From Adineta steineri (taxonomy: Eukaryota; Rotifera; Eurotatoria; Adinetida; Adinetidae), in contig CAJNOI010000101.1 of the NCBI GenBank assembly GCA_905250115.1, positions 286,242 to 350,241 on the forward strand: a stretch of DNA of 64,000 bases, read 5' to 3'. Position numbers and translations under genes: made by a program. The notes below the pieces were generated by a model. That model was not told where the DNA came from. It did not search any database and worked only from the letters and a program-made list of their open reading frames with translations. Shown piece by piece: positions 55,985-64,000 of the stretch (the first letter of the stretch is position 1; every line of letters starts with the position of its first letter).

Positions 55985-58661
55985 TTATTCTAGCAAGTTA
56001 AAGTAACGCATTGCCCAATAACTTATCAGAAAAGCGACCGGATCTTCTTCACGAAGTCCATCTTGTTCAAATAACGATAAGTCATAGACACTAAAGCTCC
56101 ATTTATGAATGAGTCGCTCATCAGGAGGTAACATTTGCAATGATTGTGGTCTATCTCCACAGGTAGCCGGAAAATTTTGTTGAATATCTAAACGATCAAT
56201 GATGTATTGTGGCCAATTGATAAGCTCCAATGGCCAACGCTGCATTTGCCAGACACCATCATTTAATAAGGAATTACAATCGAAATCAAAAGGAAATGCA
56301 GAAGGTTTGCTAAACAGATGTCGTGTTTGATTTAGCTGACCACTGGCATAACAATAGAATAAGTTATAGAATGGAGATTTCTCCATTTGTTTGTACCTTT
56401 GTGTTAGATCTAATCCAATCCTCATATGTTCTAATAAATTATCGGTAATCAACTTTGCCCGTGCTTTCTGAGTTGTAGATAATCTGGTCGTGGTAGCAAT
56501 CGTGTCGATTGCATAAATTAGATTAAAATCGGACAGATAAGCCAGTTGATCATCTGAGAAATCTTCATCGCAAACGGCAATCATTTTTGGATTAATAAGA
56601 TTGGCATCGTATTGGTAGGATTCAACAAGGAGTTCAACACCATCGAGAAACATCTCATCACCGCTGTAAGCATAAGTTTGAAGTAAGAAAGCCAGTATTT
56701 GCAGACTGTTGAGACCTCGATCATCTAGGAAACCCCAGTCATCATTCACAAATATTGGATTCCATATACCCCATGTTGTATAAGTATGATTCTCGCCAAC
56801 TAAATACCAGTCATGCTTCAGAATATGAGTAGTCATATTTAAGAGTAGTGTATAAGCTCTTATCTTCTCAGTTTCGGTTTCAGCTAACAGATCGTGAACA
56901 AGTGGAAAAGCAAATTCATATCCAGCGATCTGATCGGATGAAGTATCACCTTGGTATTGAAGTGTTGGATATACTGGAGAAGGATACCACTGAGGTGCAT
57001 ACGGAAAGTCAGTGCGTTTAGCGAATGAGCGAGCAGGATAACCCGAGATACCTGAAAAATATGTTAACAAAACAAGAAACTATTAATAATTATGATTCTT
57101 TCATACTACCTGTGATTTTATTGAGTACTTCCACTGCTTCAAAAATTTTCCAAGCCGCTACTTTGACCGCTTTATCTTGTGTCACTTTATAACGAAAGCT
57201 TTGGCTGCTTACATACATGGCCGTCCAAACAGCATCACTATTAGTTGCTCCTTTGACGCACGTTCGACTATCACCCCACGATGACATACGGCAAGTAGAC
57301 ACCAGACCATATTTTTCATGTCTGTTTGGCTGGTTGAAAAACGCTTGAAAATGTTCTACTTTTTTAGCCAATGTCCACATCTCAAAGCGAAGAACGGATA
57401 AGCCTTTGCTGCTAACCGCTACAGCAGCACTACCCAGTCTAGCAGTTGCATTACTAGGACGACTCAATACCGCCAATGAAATTACATTAACTAATGCGTC
57501 ACGATTAGGCATATACCTAGGACTATTAAACACGCGCCAAGCATTTTGATCCGTATCATTCGAATCAAAACGCATGACTCCATGAATAGCGCCTAACCAA
57601 ACTCGACTATCAGATAATGTAGAATGACTCACACTCAAGGTAGTAATGTTGGCAAATGGAAGATGGCCAATGTCTGATCCAGGATTCGAAATTTGTCCGG
57701 CCAGTCTAGAAAAGTACCAACGAAGTTTCCCCGTCGACATAACAGCGGGTGAGAGAAGTGTAATTCCAGTTTTTTGGCCAATCCATAATTTATCTTGCAC
57801 ATCATTATATACTAATGATGTGATTGCTGCATCAATAAGTCCGCGAATGTGCTCAAAACGCCACCCACGGTTGGTAGTCTCATATGTATAAATCCAAAGT
57901 TTCAATTCCGTGCCAGCGAATACTGTTTTTCGTTTGGAACTCCATGCTAAAGAGGATACGGATACATTAATTCCATTCAAAAAGGAATCAATCATGAATG
58001 TAGAAAGATCCAACCCATGTAAACCCGAATCGGAAGCAATATATAACCATCCTGCAATGCCTTGATCTTCTACAAATACACCAGATGTTATTCTAGTGGT
58101 GTTAGCCAGAATAGAAGGAAATACAATAGTTCGCGTCACTCTACATAAAGTAGCATCCGATCGATCGCATAAAATTAACTGTACATGTTGTGGTGAGATA
58201 AGAGCAGCTGTGTAGGCTAGTGCACTGCTGGTATTATGCGATACGACCAAAAAACTAGCATTGCTCTTAACATCAATCTCGGGTAAAACTATCAAAGTAC
58301 CGTTGGCAGATAAAGACATATAAGACATTTGAAGTGTTCCAGTTGCTGACTGATGAGTGTTTGAAATATTAGTATTGGTCTCCATTAGTAACCAAACTCC
58401 CTCAGCAGCTTGAAAATGATATTGTGGCAATGAAGCAGCCTGCCACACATAAGTAACATTATTGAGTACCGTCCAGGCTGTACATTCATTTTTAAATGGA
58501 GCAAACAGATAACGCTCAGCAATGACTTGTTCGAATTCGGTATCTGGAATAGGGGATGGCGTCATCGTCACAGTGTCAACGATAGGTTTATGTATTGTTG
58601 AGAACGAATAGTTTACCATTATCAAGAACACAAGCAACCAAACAAGTGTTGGCCACATCAT
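55985..58661 (-). CDS. Large secreted protein: N-terminal beta-propeller, C-terminal alpha/alpha-toroid-like domain
   Basis: Two exons (58661-57110 and 57051-55985) join across a 58-bp intron (G|GT) to 872 residues. Residues 1-21 are a signal peptide (MMWPTLVWLLVFLIMVNYSFS). About residues 60-420 show repeated beta-strand motifs of a propeller of the two-component-regulator type: S-S-L-A-W-S-S, I-T-S-L-V-Y-N-D-V-Q-D-K-L-W-I-G, I-T-T-L-S-V, R-V-W-L-G-A-I-H-G-V-M-R-F. The second half starts G-Y-P-A-R-S and has S-S-D-Q-I-A-G-Y-E-F, W-G-I-W-N-P, D-D-R-G-L-N-S-L-Q-I-L and many amphipathic helices, suggesting an (alpha/alpha)6 toroid as in glycosidases or lyases. Many N-x-S/T sites. The coding GC is visibly higher and introns rarer than in neighbours, suggesting foreign origin. 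Activity unknown. Confidence 0.75.
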
Positions 58662-58708
58662 AACTCGTTATAAGAAAGAGTAAATGCGCCAAAAAAGAAA
58701 ACAACAAT

Positions 58709-58717
58709 CTTATATAC
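58709..58717 (-). promoter_or_regulatory. TATA-like box of the propeller-toroid gene
   Basis: GTATATAAG on the minus strand lies about 50 bp before the start codon at 58661. Positional evidence only; it also lies next to the boundary of the duplicated segment starting near 58737. Confidence 0.35.
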
Positions 58718-58736
58718 CAAAAATCGTGCTTATTAT

Positions 58737-59266
58737 CCTTAGAGCGCAAGTTGAAGCGACATGAGATAACAATATCAAGTAGATAAACACACACATTGCA
58801 TATCAGATAAACACCGATAGAATAAAGTATACGATTTAAAATTGTTACGTTTTTCTACGTAGTTGTTCATCTTTTTATCAGTTTCTAATCTCAGTTTTCA
58901 GCAATTTTGATACGAAAAGTAGATGAGAATCTGTATGGATGAGAATGTGAACATAATATGATGCTCTCGCATACACACAAACCCATCCTCACCTGCTAAC
59001 AAAAGATTTCTATTTTGTGTCTATTTTTTATGACAATTTTCATATATGCATACCTACTAACAGATTTAATGGAAGTTTCATCACCACTCTACTACTTTTT
59101 TTTTGATAAGTTGCATATTTATTAAGGATTGTGACAAAGACTATAACTTCCTAAAATATAAATTAAAATGGTTGCTTTACTAAGACTAGTCAAGTTTTTA
59201 TTGAAAAAAGTCATATTACATAAAAAAAAGATCACCGAATACAAATAAGAGAATTATACTTATCAA
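58737..59266. repeat. Duplicated 3' flank of the prostaglandin-reductase gene (copy A)
   Basis: From TTAGAGCGCAAGTTGAAGCGACATG onward this spacer matches 63161-63733 in order and with short indels: AACACACA, AGAATAAAGTATACGATTTAAAA, CATTCTCGCCTGCTAACAAAAG-type, ACTAACAGA.TAA, and AAAAAAGATCACCGAATACAAATAAGA. It continues into the reductase coding region. It marks a tandem segmental duplication with an offset of about 4.45 kb. Confidence 0.88.
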
Positions 59267-60682
<1,416 letters not shown>

Positions 60683-61717
60683 TTTATAAATTTTGATTAA
60701 TATTTAGTAGAAGATAATCTAAATAGTTATATGATATTTAATATCGAAAATTGTATTTTTATGATGGTTCAATTTATTGATTTTAGTGCATAGAAATGTT
60801 CTTTACTTGTCATTTTCTCGTATTTAAATAGAAGCAAAATATTTGCTTCGTCATCATAACTTGACGAAATATTTACCGGCACTTAAGTACATTTACCGAC
60901 AGTGAAGTGCATTTACGAACAAGTTCCCATACCCAATGAGATTGTACTTGAAAACCTCCATCATGAAGTAATGACACAAATTATTCACTTTACCTATACT
61001 CTCAACCTCAATTGATGAAAAATGTTTTATTCTACTTTGAAACTTAATTCTAAGAACTTTTCATTATTTTCAGTTTACAATACACTCTTCCCTAACTTGT
61101 GTATATGTATATATATTAAATCGTTATCATTATCACTTCGGGGTGTTCTATATATTAGTACATCCTCTATCAATTATTGATTATAATTTTATATGAAGTG
61201 TAATATCAAATGAAAAGAGAAGTGACGAATGTTTGAACATTAACATTGCAAAATCAATGAGATCTACTATTTCTACTTTGAATTAAAAATCGATAGTAAA
61301 TTTATTTATAAGTAGAACTTCCAATTAAAATATAAACAGATTTTATTTGTATTTAAAATCTACATAAAATGATAAATTCATCGTTCAGTTTCAAAACTGG
61401 AAAAATACAATGTTATTAATCAACTAAAATGTCTTTCAAAATATTTCTTAGTATACAATATTCAGAAAGAGAAAATCAATAATTGTAAGTGTCGAACATC
61501 TTTTTGTAAATGATTCTGAAAGGTAATACAATTGTATCGATTTTACAAGCATAAGTAGGTAAGCATTTAAATAGTTGTTTTAAGAATAATCATCAATTCG
61601 TATATGTTTATATTTGAATTGTTTCTATGGCGCTAAGAAAAAAAAAAGAATTTCTAGTTTGCTTTACGTGTGATATTTGATACTTCGTTTATTAATTAAT
61701 TATATTCAAAAAAAAAA
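60683..61717. other. Intergenic, no gene seen
   Basis: About 1 kb upstream of prostaglandin-reductase copy A. It contains a direct pair ATTTACCGGCACTTAAGTAC / ATTTACCGACAGTGAAGTGC near 60870-60910 and poly-A/T tracts. No gene seen. Confidence 0.45.
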
Positions 61718-61984
61718 TTATGATTGTGTAGAAACGATTTCTTTTAATTCGAGCATTACTTTTGATGAAGCAGCTTTTGCTGGTAGCTCAACAAAAGTTT
61801 CACGCTGAGCACCCGTCCTTGCCTGACCGATTCTTATTCCATCAACTTGTTGTCTAATCTGTTTTCCAGTAATAGGTAGTTCATAGAGAGTTTCAACTAG
61901 AATAAAGATCTCATCTGGTTTCAGTAATTGGCTGGGAATTATTGAGTATTTCTGTTCTTCTAATGTTTTTTTATAGAATCCCAT
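61718..61984 (-). CDS. Small hypothetical protein, 88 aa
   Basis: Frame from ATG 61984 to a stop at 61718-61720. The composition is typical of a soluble globular protein: K-K-T-L-E-E-Q-K-Y, then L-K-P-D-E-I-F-I-L-V-E-T-L-Y-E-L-P, a Gln/Arg/Gly stretch R-Q-Q-V-D-G-I-R-I-G-Q-A-R-T-G-A-Q-R, and a helical end M-L-E-L-K-E-I-V. No signal or membrane segment. Not recognised. Its start lies about 25 bp from the hAT-like element, in the position that the propeller-toroid gene occupies beside copy A. It may be the first exon or truncated remainder of a larger gene. Confidence 0.45.
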   Translation of the reverse strand: MGFYKKTLEEQKYSIIPSQLLKPDEIFILVETLYELPITGKQIRQQVDGIRIGQARTGAQRETFVELPAKAASSKVMLELKEIVSTQS

Positions 61985-62010
61985 TTCTTTATTATAATCA
62001 TCCTTTAAAC

Positions 62011-63159
62011 TAGTGGTGGAGCCACCAATGGGGTTAAACAGGGGTAAGCCCTACCTCGGAAGTTTTTGAAAATTTTTGCTATAATAGAACTTTCGACGAT
62101 ACTTTTTCTATTTCATTATATTATGAAAAATAAAGTTTCTTCTCTCTTTTCTACTATATAAAGAAGTATATATAGGTATATTTAATGTTTGCGTAGATAA
62201 TCTAATGCAAGATTTTCTATTTTTCAATTTAGATCACTATATCTTGTTAGCGTATCAGTGTCACTAATACAACGGTTGTTTGTTACTTAGAGCCGTAAAA
62301 AGAATTTATTCTACGATCTCTTGTGCCAAATATTAGCGCTCGTAGTAGCGTGTATGAATCAGAAGGAATTAAAAGTATCGTTATAGTGAGACTCTTGTAT
62401 ATTTGGTATATTTCCATTCTCTCTCTTTCTTCTGGTCTGCTAAGGTACGTAAATGACACGTTGAATAAACATATATCTCTTTTATTTTCTGTCCCTCGTT
62501 TTAAGGCATTTTCTTCTCGCTGAATAACAAAACTAAATCCGTGCAGGATTGGTCTTACTACCTTTGGATTCACAAGCCAAAGATTCATATAGATACATCC
62601 GAAAATATTAAACTATTCATTAGTACATCTGTCCTAGACTTAACTGTCCATCACGTGGCATTTTCAGCTTCATCTCCATTTCCCTCTTTGCTTATAGATG
62701 ACGTTATTGTGACTTGTATTCCATTGAACATAGTGTCACTGTTGGCTGTAAATCAAACACAGATAGAGAAAAATATAATTGATATCCTTCATTGAAGTTA
62801 GCTGTTCCCTGTAAAGTCTTCAGTTAAATGGATTCAGAACGATATCAATGCTTCTGACAACGAACCCCTGACATACCCTCAATTGTGGAGTTACATAATA
62901 AACTATCAAATTCGTAGTTCTCCGTTGCAGCGGTATCGAAACCACCTCTTATTAGACTACCAGTGTCCAGTGAAGCTCCTTATCTTCTGAGTTTTTTTAT
63001 TTACTTTTTATATCTGGAGTATTATCAACTAAAGCTACTTACAAATCTTTACATTATCTCTGAGGTAATAAAAAAAATGTATTAGCTCTATTGCAGATCG
63101 AACTCCAGACAACTGATGGGCTGAGCTCTATCTAGCATGAAATTCTGGCTCCGCCGCTA
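62011..63159. mobile_element. 1.15-kb hAT-like element with CTAG..GGAGCCA ends
   Basis: Left end TAGTGGTGGAGCCA, right end TGGCTCCGCCGCTA, inverted at 12 of 14 positions. The next bases (CCAATGGGGTTAAACAGGGGTAAGCCC) are the G-rich type common in non-autonomous hAT elements. The flanks CTTTAAAC and GTTAGAAC agree at 5 of 8. Comparing with 58731-58745 (ATCCTTAGAGCGCAAG) suggests the empty site, because both flanks of the element fuse to that string. Only chance frames inside. Confidence 0.75.
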
Positions 63160-63733
63160 GTTAGAACACAAGTTGAAGCGACATGAGATAATGATATCAA
63201 GTAGATAAACACACAGACAATGTATGTTAATTAGATGTATAATAGTTGCATGTTGGATAAAAATCGACAGAATAAAGTATACGATTTAAAAGTGTTACTT
63301 TTTCAATTTAGTTATTCATCCTTGTTCTAGTTTCATATCTCAGTTTTTATTGATTTTGATGCCATGAAAACGAGATGCAAATCTGTGTGAATATGAATGT
63401 GAGAGTGAGGATGTGAACATAGTATAATACTCACGTGCATTCAAACCCATTCTCGCCTGCTAACAAAAGATTTCTATTTTGTATTTCTTTTATATGACAA
63501 ATTTTCATATACGTATGCCTACTAACAGACTAAATACAAGTTTCATCACAATTATACTACTTTTTTCTCATAAATTGTATATTTACCAAGCACTATTACA
63601 AAGACTATAACTCTCGAAAATATAAATTAAAATGGTTGCTTTAATTATAAGACTAGTCAAATTTTATTTAAAAAAGTCATATTACATAAAAAAAAAGATC
63701 ACCGAATACAAATAAGAAAATTATGCTTATCAA
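63160..63733. repeat. Duplicated 3' flank of the prostaglandin-reductase gene (copy B)
   Basis: Partner of 58737-59266, starting directly at the right end of the hAT-like element and running into copy B of the gene. Indels of up to about 20 bp separate the copies, for example the TGTATGTTAATTAGATG insertion near 63220. Confidence 0.88.

Positions 63734-64000
<267 letters not shown>

Noticed and set aside
62541-62795. 84-codon plus frame inside the hAT-like element
   Set aside because: No transposase signature (no hAT dimerisation motif), so probably chance.

Overview
The window looks like a gene-rich but very AT-rich animal (metazoan) nuclear contig. Genes carry short GT-AG introns, mostly about 50-70 bp, and several are clear animal orthologues (BRK1, VPS28, MOSMO, TMEM147, SAXO, Rab11-like). 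The compact introns, the expanded NRF-6-like acyltransferases and orphan 7TM receptors, the adenylate-forming reductase of a kind best known in fungi, and the many small inverted-repeat elements fit a bdelloid rotifer best. That placement is inference; no marker gene proves it. Two assembly gaps are present (100 N at 1448-1547, 10 N at 24274-24283).

Layout. 1-3.9 kb: a weak small ORF, a tRNA-Thr cut by the gap, and a small secreted Asn/Gly-rich protein. 3.9-9.5 kb: conserved cell-biology genes, with VPS28 and BRK1 close together on the minus strand, divergent from MOSMO, then a short oxysterol-binding-protein-related gene. 10.6-14.2 kb: an adenylation-carrier-reductase multidomain enzyme. 14.6-16.5 kb: a 7TM receptor fragment and a stanniocalcin-like secreted protein gene whose signal-peptide exon is split by a TTAA-flanked miniature transposon.

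16.9-27.9 kb is an accessory island. Two copies of a roughly 260-290 bp repeat in opposite orientation bracket about 10.4 kb that holds AT-rich DNA, a roughly 7 kb non-coding tandem array (basic unit near 95-103 bp, higher-order units of 279 bp, about 0.75 kb and 1.22 kb), and one small secreted-peptide gene whose last codons lie in array-like sequence. 27.9-30.7 kb has no recognisable gene.

30.7-35.6 kb: TMEM147 with an 830 bp foldback element in its last intron, then a SAXO-type microtubule protein. 37.5-49 kb: an unknown membrane protein followed by three tandem NRF-6-like acyltransferase genes, the third enlarged by a TTAA element and a hAT-like element in one intron. 49.3-53.6 kb: two small hypothetical ORFs, a calcium-independent-looking tandem-C2 protein, and a Rab11-like GTPase. 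56-58.7 kb: a large nearly intron-free secreted protein of beta-propeller plus probable alpha/alpha-toroid type, less AT-rich than its neighbours. 59.3-64 kb: two tandem copies of a prostaglandin-reductase-1-like gene (the second runs off the end) with duplicated flanks, one junction being occupied by a 1.15 kb hAT-like element.

Most genes are unrelated housekeeping or membrane functions. Genes that may work together are BRK1/VPS28 (possible joint transcription) and the three acyltransferases (one gene family). The most informative observations are transposon insertions that can be dated and bounded by the sequence itself, the inverted-repeat-bounded satellite island, and two multidomain proteins that could be horizontally acquired.
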